NCBI GenBank assembly: GCA_003240755.1
Contig: QFNF01000018.1
Location: forward strand, 1-53,757
From: Sphingomonas hengshuiensis
GTDB lineage: Bacteria; Pseudomonadota; Alphaproteobacteria; Sphingomonadales; Sphingomonadaceae
DNA: 53,757 nucleotides
Direction: 5' to 3'
Positions 8,454 to 18,437 of the stretch are shown piece by piece; within the stretch, counting starts at the first letter, position 1; every line of letters starts with the position of its first letter. The translations under genes were made by a program, and so were the position numbers. Below the pieces are notes generated by a model that searched no databases, was not told the DNA's origin, and was given only the letters and a program-made list of their open reading frames with translations.

Positions 8454-9550
8454 CCTATCTCGATTATCAGGCGACGACGCCGCTGGCGCCGGAAGCATTC
8501 GAAGCGATGGTGCCGTGGCTGCGTGACAGCCATGCCAACCCGCACTCGCCGCACCGCGAGGGGCGGCGGGCGAGGGCGGCGGTCGAGGTCGCGCGCGGGC
8601 AGGTGCTGACGGCGCTGGGGGCGGAGGGGGGACGGCTGTTCTTCACCGGCGGCGCGACCGAGGCGGCGAACTGGGCGATCGCCGGCACGTTCGAGCGGGT
8701 GGGCGTTTCGCGGCCGAAGGTGGTGACGATCGCGACCGAACACGCCTGTGTGCTCGACACCGCACAGGCGCTGGCGCGGCGCGGGGCGGAGGTCGTCGTG
8801 CTGCCGGTCGGGGCCGACGGGCTGGTCGATCGCGCCGCCGCGAGGGCGGCGATCGACGGGCGCACGGCGATCGTCGCGGCGATGCTGGTCAACAACGAGA
8901 TCGGCGTGGTGCAGCCGATCGCGTGGCTGGGTGAACTGGCGCGGGCGGCGGGGGCGGTGATGTTCTGCGACGCCGTGCAGGGGTTCGGTCGGGTCCACCT
9001 GCCGCTGGAGGCATGCGACCTGGTCGCGCTGTCGGCGCACAAGGTCTATGGGCCGAAGGGGGTCGGGGCGCTGTGGGTGCGCGAAGGCGCGGAGCCTGCC
9101 GCGATCCTGCACGGCGGTGGACAGGAAGGTGGCCTGCGGTCGGGAACGCTCAGTCCGGCACTATGCGTCGGGTTTGGTGCAGCGGCATCGTTGCTGGCGC
9201 GGGATGCGCCGGCGGAGGTGGAGGCATTGTGGGGCGCGGCCCGGGACGTGCTGGGCAGGGAGTGGGTGCTGAACGGGGCGGCGGAGCCACGCTGGCGCGG
9301 CAACCTCAACGTGCGGCTGCCGGGGCTCGACGTCGCGCGGTTGATGAGCGCGTGCCGCGACATCGCCTTTTCGGCCGGGTCGGCCTGTTCGAGCGGGTCG
9401 GGGCGCAGCAGCCATGTGCTGCGCGCGATCGGGCTGGACGAACGCGCGGCGCGATCGTCGATCCGCATCGGGTTCGGCCGTTATACCACGCAGGAGGAAC
9501 TGGTGAGCGCAGTGCAGGCGATCGATCGCGCGGCGCGGGGGCAGTGGTGA
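8450..9550 (+). CDS. Cysteine desulfurase family protein, copy 2
   Basis: A second NifS/IscS-type enzyme of 366 residues. Start GTG at 8450 overlaps the upstream TGA (GTGA), has GGAG upstream and gives the expected opening MTYLDYQATTPLAP; an ATG at 8435 would add five residues but lacks a ribosome-binding site. PLP lysine is Lys198 in LSAHKVYGPKGVGALW and the persulfide cysteine is Cys313 in AGSACSSGSGRSSHVL. Both catalytic residues are intact in both copies, so neither looks like a dead paralog. The stop overlaps the ferredoxin start in the same GTGA style. Confidence 0.88.
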   Translation: MTYLDYQATTPLAPEAFEAMVPWLRDSHANPHSPHREGRRARAAVEVARGQVLTALGAEGGRLFFTGGATEAANWAIAGTFERVGVSRPKVVTIATEHACVLDTAQALARRGAEVVVLPVGADGLVDRAAARAAIDGRTAIVAAMLVNNEIGVVQPIAWLGELARAAGAVMFCDAVQGFGRVHLPLEACDLVALSAHKVYGPKGVGALWVREGAEPAAILHGGGQEGGLRSGTLSPALCVGFGAAASLLARDAPAEVEALWGAARDVLGREWVLNGAAEPRWRGNLNVRLPGLDVARLMSACRDIAFSAGSACSSGSGRSSHVLRAIGLDERAARSSIRIGFGRYTTQEELVSAVQAIDRAARGQW

Positions 9551-9873
9551 TCGTCCGCTTCGTCCGTGCCGATGGCAGCGTCGAGGAGGCGCGCGGCGCG
9601 GCGGGCGACCGGCTGCTCGATCTGGCGCAGGCGTACGACCTGCCGCTGGAGGGGACGTGCGGCGGGCAGATGGCGTGTTCGACCTGTCATGTCATCGTCG
9701 ATCCGGCCGATGCTTCGCGCCTGCCGCCGCCCAGCGAGGAGGAAGAGGACATGCTGGATTTCGCCGAAGGGGCGGTCGCGACCAGCCGGCTGGCGTGCCA
9801 GATCGTGCTGGACGGGTCGCTGGACGGGCTGACGGTGCGTGTGCCTGCCGGCGCACGCGACGCACGGCGGTAA
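9547..9873 (+). CDS. [2Fe-2S] adrenodoxin-type ferredoxin
   Basis: A 108-residue ferredoxin. Cluster ligands follow the C-x5-C-x2-C...C pattern: Cys38, Cys44 and Cys47 in GTCGGQMACSTCH, and Cys84 in SRLACQI. The acidic stretch SEEEEDMLDFAEG before the fourth ligand is typical of the Fdx/adrenodoxin group used in Fe-S cluster biogenesis or P450 electron transfer. Start GTG at 9547 overlaps the TGA of the second cysteine desulfurase. The operon context favours a role in Fe-S assembly, although no scaffold (IscU/IscA/SufBC) gene is in the window. Confidence 0.9.
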   Translation: MIVRFVRADGSVEEARGAAGDRLLDLAQAYDLPLEGTCGGQMACSTCHVIVDPADASRLPPPSEEEEDMLDFAEGAVATSRLACQIVLDGSLDGLTVRVPAGARDARR

Positions 9874-9967
9874 CGCCGGACCGCCCCCTTCCGGCGTTGG
9901 CGGGACGTGCGACGGACGGTCGTGCAACCGCTTGCCCCGACGCGGCCCGACCGCCTAAGGACCCGCG

Positions 9968-11419
9968 ATGACCGTGAACGTCGATATGGGGACGGACCCG
10001 GCGGGCAAGACCGTTCCCCTGGATCTGGAAGAATTGCTGGCGACCCGATTGCTGGTGCAGGGCAATTCGGGGTCGGGAAAATCGCACCTGTTGCGGCGCC
10101 TGCTCGAACGCAGCGCGGGCCATGTGCAGCAGGTGGTGATCGATCCCGAGGGCGATTTCGTGACGCTGGCCGGTGCGTACGGGCATGTCGTGATCGAGGC
10201 GGCCGACCATAGCGAGCGCGAGGTCGCCAAGTTCGCCACCCGCGCGCGCGAACATCGCGCGTCGGTGGTGCTGAGCCTCGAAGGGCTGGAGGCGGAGGGG
10301 CAGATGAAATGCGCCGCCGCGTTCCTGGGCGCGCTGTTCGATGCGCCGCGCGAACATTGGTACCCCGCGCTGGTGGTGGTGGACGAGGCGCAGTTGTTTG
10401 CGCCCGCCGGCGGTGGCGAGGTGGTCGAGGACGTCCGCCGCGCGTCGCTGTCGGCGATGACCAACCTGATGTGCCGCGGGCGCAAGCGCGGCCTGGCCGG
10501 GGTGATCGCGACGCAACGGCTGGCGAAGCTGGCCAAGAACGTTGCGGCCGAGGCGTCGAACTTCCTGATGGGGCGGACCTTCCTCGATATCGACATGGCG
10601 CGCGCCGCCGACCTGCTGGGGATGGAACGGCGGCAGGCGGAGGCGATCCGGGATCTGCAGCGCGGGCATTTCCTGGCGCTGGGGCCGGCGGTGTCGCGCA
10701 GGCCGCTGTCGATCAGGATCGGGCCGGTGCAGACCTCTGCCCGCAGCGGCAGTCCCAAGCTGACGCCGCTGCCGACCGCGCCGGTGGCCGATATCAAGGA
10801 CCTGTTGCTGGCACCGGTCGAGGCGATGCTGCCGTTGGGACCGCCGATCCGCCACGTCGCACCGCCCGAGATGGTGGAGGCGGCGATCGCGACGCCGCCG
10901 CGGGCCAGTGCCGCGCCGGACCTGCCCGAGCGGTCAGTGGACGAAACCGATGCGATCGTGGCCGAGGTGCTGCGCGCGTTGGTCGAGGACGAGGGGGAGC
11001 AGCAGCGACCGGCGGCGGTGCTGTATCAGGATTTCGACGTGCGGTGCCGCATGGTCGGATTGCCGCGGCCGCCATTGGACCTGCCGGCATTTACCCGGCG
11101 GCTGGCCTGTGCCCGCGCCGGAATCTACGACGCGCCGGACGAGGAATGGGCGCAGGCGCTGGCCATCGCCGACGTGCTGCCCGACGACATGCTGGGCGCG
11201 TTCATGCTGATCGCGCGGGCGGCGCGCGAGGGCAAGCCGTGTCCCAGCGACCCGGCCATCGCGCGGACCTACGGCACCAGCTCGCTCGGGCGGGTAAAGC
11301 GGATGCTGGCCTATATCGAGGGGCGCGAGCTGTTGGTGTGCCGTACCGATCTGGCGGGGAAACGGTCGATCGCGTTGCCGCATCTGGGGTGGACGACCGA
11401 GGCGGCCGAGGTCGCATAG
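9968..11419 (+). CDS. HerA/DUF87-type ATP-binding protein
   Basis: A 483-residue P-loop ATPase. Walker A is QGNSGSGKSH (residues 32-39) and Walker B is ALVVVDEAQLF (about 136-142), followed by a MTNLMCRGRKRGL segment and the sensor-like IATQRLAKL, the arrangement of HerA/FtsK-fold ATPases with a DUF87-type core. The C-terminal half from about residue 330 is helical and may be a winged-helix-like DNA-binding region. It lacks an adjacent nuclease such as NurA. It starts 94 bp after the ferredoxin and may be its own unit. The role (DNA translocation, repair or something else) is not evident. Confidence 0.75.
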   Translation: MTVNVDMGTDPAGKTVPLDLEELLATRLLVQGNSGSGKSHLLRRLLERSAGHVQQVVIDPEGDFVTLAGAYGHVVIEAADHSEREVAKFATRAREHRASVVLSLEGLEAEGQMKCAAAFLGALFDAPREHWYPALVVVDEAQLFAPAGGGEVVEDVRRASLSAMTNLMCRGRKRGLAGVIATQRLAKLAKNVAAEASNFLMGRTFLDIDMARAADLLGMERRQAEAIRDLQRGHFLALGPAVSRRPLSIRIGPVQTSARSGSPKLTPLPTAPVADIKDLLLAPVEAMLPLGPPIRHVAPPEMVEAAIATPPRASAAPDLPERSVDETDAIVAEVLRALVEDEGEQQRPAAVLYQDFDVRCRMVGLPRPPLDLPAFTRRLACARAGIYDAPDEEWAQALAIADVLPDDMLGAFMLIARAAREGKPCPSDPAIARTYGTSSLGRVKRMLAYIEGRELLVCRTDLAGKRSIALPHLGWTTEAAEVA

Positions 11420-11446
11420 CCCGGTTCTTCCTGTACCGCGAAGGAT

Positions 11447-12829
<1,383 letters not shown>

Positions 12830-12868
12830 TAGGCGGGTGTACGAGCGCGCCTCGGGCAAGTGCAACCC

Positions 12869-13006
12869 AATCCTCCCCATATCATGGGGAGGGGGGACCA
12901 GCCGCAGGCTGGTGGAGGGGAAGGCCGTAGGCGGTTCGCTCGTGGCGTTGCCCCTCCACCACCGCTTCGCGGCGGTCCTCCTCCCCGCGGAGCGGGGAGG
13001 ATTTTT
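12869..13006. repeat. Long imperfect palindromic intergenic repeat
   Basis: The element begins AATCCTCCCC and ends GGGGAGGATT, exact inverted ends. Inside are further paired blocks: CCCCAT/ATGGGG, ACCAGCCGCAGGCTGGT, GGAGGGG against CCCCTCC, and ACCGCTTCGCGGCGGT. It could fold into one branched stem of about 138 bases. It spans the gap between rimO and the aminopeptidase gene and touches the rimO stop codon. The style matches dispersed C/G-rich palindromes common between sphingomonad genes. On the plus strand it ends in a run of T, on the minus strand it starts with A. Confidence 0.7.
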
Positions 13007-14336
13007 ACGCGAGCGGCAGGCCGTACAGGTCGTGTTCGTCGGCGTCCTCGACCTCGACCTTGACGATGTCGCCTTGGCGCAAATGGCCGGCGTCGCGGAG
13101 GAACACCTCGCCGTCGATGCCCGGCGCGTCGGCCATGCTGCGGCCGGTGGCACCGCCTTCGTCGCCGACCTCGTCGATGATGACGTCGATCGTCCGGCCG
13201 ATCTTCGCAGCCAGTTTCGCAGCGGAGATGGCGGCGGTCTTTTCCATGATCCGGGCGTAGCGCTCTTCCTTGACCGCTTCGGGCACCGGATCGGGCAGCG
13301 CGTTGGCGGCGGCACCCTCGACCGGTTCGAACCGGAACGCCCCGACCCGGTCGAGTTGCGCTTCGTCCAGCCAGTCGAGCAGATACTGGAAATCGGCCTC
13401 GGTCTCGCCGGGGAAACCGACGACGAACGACGAACGGATCGCGATGTCCGGACACACCGCACGCCAGCCGCGCAGGCGTTCGAGCACCCTGGCATCGTTT
13501 GCCGGGCGTTTCATCGCCCTGAGCACATTGGGCGAGGCATGCTGGAACGGAATGTCGAGATAGGGGAGCACCAGCCGCTCGGCCATCAGCGGAATGACAC
13601 TGTCGACATGGGGGTAGGGGTAGACATAGTGCAGCCGCACCCAGGGCGCGATCCGCCCCAGTTCGCGGGCAAGGTCGGTCATGTGCGGCACGACGTCACG
13701 ACCCTTCCACGCGCGCGGCTCGCGGCGGATGTCGATGCCGTAGGCGGAGGTGTCCTGGCTGATGACCAGCAGTTCCTTGGTACCCGCCGCGACCAGCTTC
13801 TCCGCCTCGCGCAGGATCGCGTCGGGGCGGCGGCTGACCAGATCGCCGCGGATCGACGGGATGATGCAGAACGAGCAGCGGTGATTGCAGCCCTCCGAAA
13901 TCTTCAGATAGCTGTAATGGCGCGGCGTCAGCTTCAGCCCGCTTTCGGGCACCAGGTCGACGAAGGGCGAGGGGATGGGCGGCGCCGCTTCGTGCACCGC
14001 CTCCACCACCTGTTCATACTGGTGCGCGCCGGTGACGGCCAGCACCTGCGGAAAACGGGCGCGGATCGTCTCCGCCTCCTGCCCCATGCAGCCCGTCACG
14101 ATGACGCGGCCATTCTCGGCCATCGCCTCGCCGATCGCCTCGAGCGATTCTTCCTTGGCGGAATCGAGAAAGCCGCAGGTGTTGACCAGCACCACGTCGG
14201 CCCCGGCATAGTCGGGCGACATCTGATAGCCGTCGCTGCGCAGCTTGGTCAGGATGCGTTCGCTGTCGACCAGATTCTTGGGACAGCCGAGCGAAACCAT
14301 CCCGACACGGGGGGGCGAGGGAAGTCGAGTTGCCAT
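13005..14336 (-). CDS. rimO: Ribosomal protein S12 methylthiotransferase RimO
   Basis: A 443-residue radical-SAM methylthiotransferase. The N-terminal MTTase domain has three cluster cysteines (Cys18 in [13 protein letters not shown], Cys54 in [10 protein letters not shown], Cys83 in TGCMGQEAE). The radical-SAM domain carries C-x3-C-x2-C at Cys150/154/157 ([17 protein letters not shown]), and a TRAM-like domain ends the protein. The [10 protein letters not shown] opening distinguishes RimO from MiaB. It adds a methylthio group to the conserved aspartate of S12. It follows the K+ channel gene by about 93 bp on the same strand and may be transcribed alone. Confidence 0.95.
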   Translation of the reverse strand: MATRLPSPPRVGMVSLGCPKNLVDSERILTKLRSDGYQMSPDYAGADVVLVNTCGFLDSAKEESLEAIGEAMAENGRVIVTGCMGQEAETIRARFPQVLAVTGAHQYEQVVEAVHEAAPPIPSPFVDLVPESGLKLTPRHYSYLKISEGCNHRCSFCIIPSIRGDLVSRRPDAILREAEKLVAAGTKELLVISQDTSAYGIDIRREPRAWKGRDVVPHMTDLARELGRIAPWVRLHYVYPYPHVDSVIPLMAERLVLPYLDIPFQHASPNVLRAMKRPANDARVLERLRGWRAVCPDIAIRSSFVVGFPGETEADFQYLLDWLDEAQLDRVGAFRFEPVEGAAANALPDPVPEAVKEERYARIMEKTAAISAAKLAAKIGRTIDVIIDEVGDEGGATGRSMADAPGIDGEVFLRDAGHLRQGDIVKVEVEDADEHDLYGLPLA

Positions 14337-14429
14337 GATCGCCGCGCTACATAGCGATTTCGCGGCGAAATGATAGGGGTGCGGATGGCGTCGTCCCGGC
14401 GCGCGGCGGTCCGGACATCTGCCGGCCGG

Positions 14430-15440
14430 TCAGCGGGTCACGACCTCGACGATCATGTCGCCGCTCTGCAGTGCCTCGACTTCGGGACTGTCGAAACGCA
14501 GCTTGCCGTCGCCGCGATAGACGCGAAGGCCAAGGCCGGTGGTGATCGCCGACAACGGCCTGCCGATCTCGTCCGGCGCGACCGGACGTTCGGCGAGCGC
14601 GACCGGCCCGCCGATCGAGGCAAGGTCGAGCATATAGTCGGCGATGTGCGGCCCCCGGCACGACCCGGCGAGCAGCAGCCCGGCGAAGCTGACCGGGTTG
14701 ATGACCGTCGTCGCCCCGGCGGCGCGGGCGGGAAACTCGTTGTCCTCCGCCTTCACGATGACGCTGATCGTCAGGTCGGGGGCAAGGTGCCGGGCGGTGA
14801 GCGTCACCAGCACCGACGTGTCGTCGCGCCCGGTCGCGACGATCAGCGCGCGCGCCCTGACGACGCACACGTCGTTCAGCGTCGCATCGCGCGTCGCGTC
14901 AGCCTGCAACACGATGCAGCCCAGATTCTGCGCCGCCTCGACATTGGCGCCGAGCGGATCGATCACGACGATCCGGCGCGCATCCTCCCCCCGCGCGATC
15001 AATTCGTCGACCGCCTCCGACCCTGTCTTGCCGAACCCGGCAACGACGATGTGGCCGGTCATCTTGTCCTGCAACAGCGCCATGCGCCAACGCTCCCAGC
15101 TTCGCCTGAGCACGAACTGATAGGTCGTGCCGATGAACAACAATACGACGAACACCCGGATCGGCGTTACGATCAACGCATCGAACAGTCGCGCGCGTTC
15201 GGTGACGGGCGCGATATCGCCATAGCCGGTCGTCGTGATCGATATCATGGTGAAATAGATGACGTCGGCGAAGCTGACCTGCCCGTCATAATTGTCGCGC
15301 AGCCCGCCACGGTCGAACCAGTGGACCGCCACTGCGATCCCGACCAGCGTCAGGACCGCCACCACCCGCCACAGGATCGATGCCCAGACCGGCAGCGGTG
15401 ACGACTGGCGCAGCACCGCGTGCCGGCCGGGCCGCCTCAT
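14430..15440 (-). CDS. Two-TM potassium channel with RCK/TrkA-N domain
   Basis: A 336-residue protein. A first membrane helix (about 20-40), a pore loop with the selectivity filter TTTGYGD (69-75) and a second helix (about 86-106) form a minimal K+ channel. A cytoplasmic RCK domain follows, with the nucleotide-binding GFGKTG (135-140) and a TrkA-C-like end. It should form a tetrameric ligand-gated K+ channel in the inner membrane. The stop of the upstream nlpD-like gene overlaps its start (ATGA at 15437-15440), so the two are translationally coupled. Confidence 0.9.
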   Translation of the reverse strand: MRRPGRHAVLRQSSPLPVWASILWRVVAVLTLVGIAVAVHWFDRGGLRDNYDGQVSFADVIYFTMISITTTGYGDIAPVTERARLFDALIVTPIRVFVVLLFIGTTYQFVLRRSWERWRMALLQDKMTGHIVVAGFGKTGSEAVDELIARGEDARRIVVIDPLGANVEAAQNLGCIVLQADATRDATLNDVCVVRARALIVATGRDDTSVLVTLTARHLAPDLTISVIVKAEDNEFPARAAGATTVINPVSFAGLLLAGSCRGPHIADYMLDLASIGGPVALAERPVAPDEIGRPLSAITTGLGLRVYRGDGKLRFDSPEVEALQSGDMIVEVVTR

Positions 15441-16513
15441 CGGCGCGGCAGCCGGGTGAGCGGATCGATCGGCGTACGACCCGATCGCATTTCGAAATGG
15501 ACCAGCGGGCGGTCGGCATAGCCCGATTCACCCGAGAGCGCGATCTTCTGCCCCTTCTTCACCGCCTGTCCGCGCTGGACCAGCAACTGGCTGGCATGGC
15601 CGTAAACGGTGGTGATGCCGCCGCCGTGCCGGACAATCACGACGCCGCCCAGCCCGGGAACGCCGGTGCCGACATAGGCGACGGTGCCGTCGGCGGCGGC
15701 GCCGATCGCGGTGCCCTCCGGCACGGCGATCTTGATTCCGTCGTTGCGCTCGCCGCTGGCGCCCGCGCCGAAGCGCTTGAACAGCCGGCCATCGACCGGC
15801 CACATGAAGGTGCCCGGCGACATGGCCGGCGCGGCGATTGCGGCGCCGGGCGGTAGGACGCGACGTGGCGAGGTGACGGCGACCGCAGGGCGCTCGCTCG
15901 GCTTGATCGCAGGCTCGCCGCCGGTGAGGATATCGTCGATGTCGAGCCGGAACGCCGCCGCCCGCTCCGCCGCCGATCGCGGCACGGCGTCTCCGGGGAT
16001 CAGGATGCGCTGCCCGGTACGCAGGATATAGGGTTCGCTGAGCACGTTGGCCGACACGATCCGCGACCAGTCGACGCCGTACGCGCGGGCGATGGCGATC
16101 CCCGTCTCGCCCTCGCGTACGTTGTGATAGCGGCCACCGGGGATGGTCAGCCGTTCCCCGGCGCGGATGGTGAAGGGGGCGGGCAGGTTGTTGGCGCGCG
16201 CGATCGCTTCCGATCCGGCACCGGTCGCACGGGCGATGCCGCGCAAAGTGTCGCCCGGGCGGACGGTATAGACGCTTTCCGCCACGGTCCGCGCATTGGC
16301 CACCGCGCGGCGTGCCTCCCATGCCGGCGGGGCGGAGGGGAGGGCGGTGACGCCGTCCCCGTGCGGCTTGGTCGCGGGCGGCGTGCCGGGGGCCAGGACG
16401 GGCGGAGCCTGCGGCGCGGGCGGCACAGGGTCGTAGCCGGGCGACGACGGGATGCAGCCGCTTGCCGCGCCCATGACGATCAGCGCCACCGCGCCCCGCT
16501 TTGCGAACATCAT
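15437..16513 (-). CDS. NlpD-like lipoprotein: two LysM and a degenerate LytM (M23) domain
   Basis: A 358-residue lipoprotein precursor. The signal peptide ends in the lipobox GAASGC (Cys20). Two LysM peptidoglycan-binding repeats follow at about 82-126 and 130-174, then a LytM/M23 domain at about 250-350. Zinc ligands of active M23 enzymes are missing: the HxxxD motif reads NDGIK (257-261) and the HxH motif reads LVHF, with only one His. This matches NlpD/EnvC-type activators, which stimulate an amidase instead of cutting peptidoglycan. Tandem ATGs at 16513 and 16510 begin it. It lies downstream of serS and overlaps the K+ channel gene. The name nlpD would fit but orthology was not tested. 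Confidence 0.88.
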   Translation of the reverse strand: MMFAKRGAVALIVMGAASGCIPSSPGYDPVPPAPQAPPVLAPGTPPATKPHGDGVTALPSAPPAWEARRAVANARTVAESVYTVRPGDTLRGIARATGAGSEAIARANNLPAPFTIRAGERLTIPGGRYHNVREGETGIAIARAYGVDWSRIVSANVLSEPYILRTGQRILIPGDAVPRSAAERAAAFRLDIDDILTGGEPAIKPSERPAVAVTSPRRVLPPGAAIAAPAMSPGTFMWPVDGRLFKRFGAGASGERNDGIKIAVPEGTAIGAAADGTVAYVGTGVPGLGGVVIVRHGGGITTVYGHASQLLVQRGQAVKKGQKIALSGESGYADRPLVHFEMRSGRTPIDPLTRLPRR

Positions 16514-16578
16514 CGCTGCCCCCCCGCATTCAATCCCCGAACACGACCTTAACCATCCCGGCCGCACCCGAAAAGCCG

Positions 16579-17856
16579 TCAGCCGGCGGGCGTCAGCACG
16601 TCCTGTCCGACATAGCGGCGCAGCGCGTCGGGCACGACGACCGATCCGTCGGCCTGCTGATAATTCTCCAGCACCGCGACCAGTGTGCGGCCCACCGCAA
16701 GGCCCGACCCGTTGAGGGTATGGACGAAGCGCGTGGCCTTCTCCCCCTCCGGCCGGTAGCGTGCGTTCATGCGGCGCGCCTGGAAATCGGTGCAGGTCGA
16801 ACAGCTCGAAATCTCGCGGTAGCGCTGCTGCCCGGGCAACCAGACTTCGAGGTCGTAGGTGCGCGCGGCGGAAAAGCCCATGTCGCCGGTGCACAGCTTC
16901 ATACGGCGGAACGGCAGCGCGAGGCGGTTGAGAATGTCCTCCGCCGCCTGCGTCATGCGTTCATGCTCGGCATCCGACTGGTCGGGGGTGGTGATCGACA
17001 CCATCTCCGCCTTTTCGAACTGGTGCTGCCGGATGAAGCCGCGCGTGTCGCGCCCCGCCGCCCCGGCTTCCGACCGGAAGCACATGGTCAGCGCGGTGAA
17101 GCGCAGCGGCAGCTCGCGCTCGGCAAGGATTTCGCCGGCGACGATGTTGGTCAGCGAGACTTCGGCGGTGGGGATCAGCCAATGGTCGCCGGTGGTCCGG
17201 AACAGGTCCTCGGCGAATTTGGGAAGCTGTCCGGTGCCATATAGCGCCTCGCCGCGGACCAGCACCGGCGGCACGACCTCTTCATAGCCATGGATACCGG
17301 TTAGCGTGTCGAGCATGAACTGGCCGAGCGCGCGGTGCAGCTTCGCCGCGCCGCCACGGACCAGCGTGAAGCGGGCGCCGGACAGCTTGACCCCGGTTTC
17401 GAAGTCGAGCCCGATCGCCGGTCCGATCGCGTCGTGCTCGCGCACCTCGAAGCCGAAGGCGGTCGGATCGCCCACCGTCTTTTCGACGATATTGTCGTCC
17501 TCGTCCGCGCCCTGCGGCACGTCGGCCAGCGGCAGGTTGGGAAGGGTGGAGAGCGCGGTCGTCAGCTCGGTGCCGAGCGCCGCTTCCTGCCCCTCGACCT
17601 CGGGCATCCGCTCCTTGATCGCGGCGACCTCGGCCATCAGCGCCGCGGCGGTTTCCTCGTCGCGCCTCGCCTTGGCGGCACCGATCGCCTTCGACGCTTC
17701 GTTGCGGCGGGCCTGGCCGGTCTGAAGCTCGGTCTGGAGCGCGCGGCGGTGTTCGTCGAGCGCGGCGATCGCGTCCGATTGCGGCGCCACGCCACGGCGG
17801 GCAAGGGCGGCGTCGAAGGCGGCGGGATCGTCGCGGATCAGGCGGATGTCGTGCAT
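16579..17856 (-). CDS. serS: Seryl-tRNA synthetase
   Basis: A 425-residue class II synthetase. The N-terminal [20 protein letters not shown] opens the long antiparallel coiled-coil arm. Motif 2 is visible around [16 protein letters not shown] and motif 3 around [19 protein letters not shown]; the TAEVSLTN serine-binding signature is present. The frame extends upstream of ATG 17856, but homology-like sequence begins at MHDIRL. It charges tRNA-Ser in the cytoplasm. It is followed at 65 bp by the NlpD-like gene on the same strand and diverges from the host-attachment-protein gene. Confidence 0.96.
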   Translation of the reverse strand: MHDIRLIRDDPAAFDAALARRGVAPQSDAIAALDEHRRALQTELQTGQARRNEASKAIGAAKARRDEETAAALMAEVAAIKERMPEVEGQEAALGTELTTALSTLPNLPLADVPQGADEDDNIVEKTVGDPTAFGFEVREHDAIGPAIGLDFETGVKLSGARFTLVRGGAAKLHRALGQFMLDTLTGIHGYEEVVPPVLVRGEALYGTGQLPKFAEDLFRTTGDHWLIPTAEVSLTNIVAGEILAERELPLRFTALTMCFRSEAGAAGRDTRGFIRQHQFEKAEMVSITTPDQSDAEHERMTQAAEDILNRLALPFRRMKLCTGDMGFSAARTYDLEVWLPGQQRYREISSCSTCTDFQARRMNARYRPEGEKATRFVHTLNGSGLAVGRTLVAVLENYQQADGSVVVPDALRRYVGQDVLTPAG

Positions 17857-17951
17857 GGCCGGGCTATGGCGAGCCCGATCGAGCCATGCAAGCCGCAACC
17901 GCCCCGCCTGCCGGTGCGTTGAATCGCCCACACAGCCACAAGGAGAGTGAG

Positions 17952-18383
17952 ATGCGGATACCCCATGACGCCTGCGTGCTGGTGGCCGATGGTCGCAAGA
18001 TGCTGTTCTTTCGCAACGAGGGCGACGCGAACATGCCGAACCTGATCGTCGAGGATCAGCATCTGCAGGCGAACCCGGCGGACCGGCACCAGAAGACCGA
18101 TGCGGCGGGGCAGGCGTCATCGACGACCGGCGGCACGATGGGCGAGGTCGATTTCCACCAGCAGGCCGAGGACCGGTTTGCGGCCGAAGCCGCCGACCTG
18201 CTGCGCAAGCGCGCGCTGGCCAACGAGTTCGAATCGCTGATCGTCGTCGCCCCGCCCAAGACGCTGGGCGAGATGCGCAAGCATTATCACAAGGCGGTCA
18301 GCGACAAGCTGGCCGGTGAGCTGGACAAGGATTTGACCGGCCATCCGGTCGATCAGATCGAGAAGCTGATCTCTGCCGCCTGA
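17952..18383 (+). CDS. Host attachment protein family
   Basis: A 143-residue soluble protein starting at ATG 17952 after a good AAGGAGAG site. The opening [24 protein letters not shown], a central [16 protein letters not shown] and the later [25 protein letters not shown] are typical of the proteobacterial host-attachment family, whose fold resembles peptide-release-factor/RNase-like (baeRF) domains. The family name comes from Agrobacterium work and does not establish a function here. It ends at a strong convergent hairpin. Confidence 0.82.
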   Translation: MRIPHDACVLVADGRKMLFFRNEGDANMPNLIVEDQHLQANPADRHQKTDAAGQASSTTGGTMGEVDFHQQAEDRFAAEAADLLRKRALANEFESLIVVAPPKTLGEMRKHYHKAVSDKLAGELDKDLTGHPVDQIEKLISAA

Positions 18384-18389
18384 CGACCG

Positions 18390-18419
18390 ACGGGCCGCGC
18401 AGTTGCCCGCGCGGCCCGT
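18390..18419. terminator. Convergent hairpin terminator
   Basis: A perfect 11-bp stem (ACGGGCCGCGC paired with GCGCGGCCCGT) with an 8-base loop lies between two converging genes. It has only a short T stretch on the plus side, so it may serve as a bidirectional terminator or barrier. Confidence 0.65.
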
Positions 18420-18437
18420 TCCCTCTGCCGGACAGGC

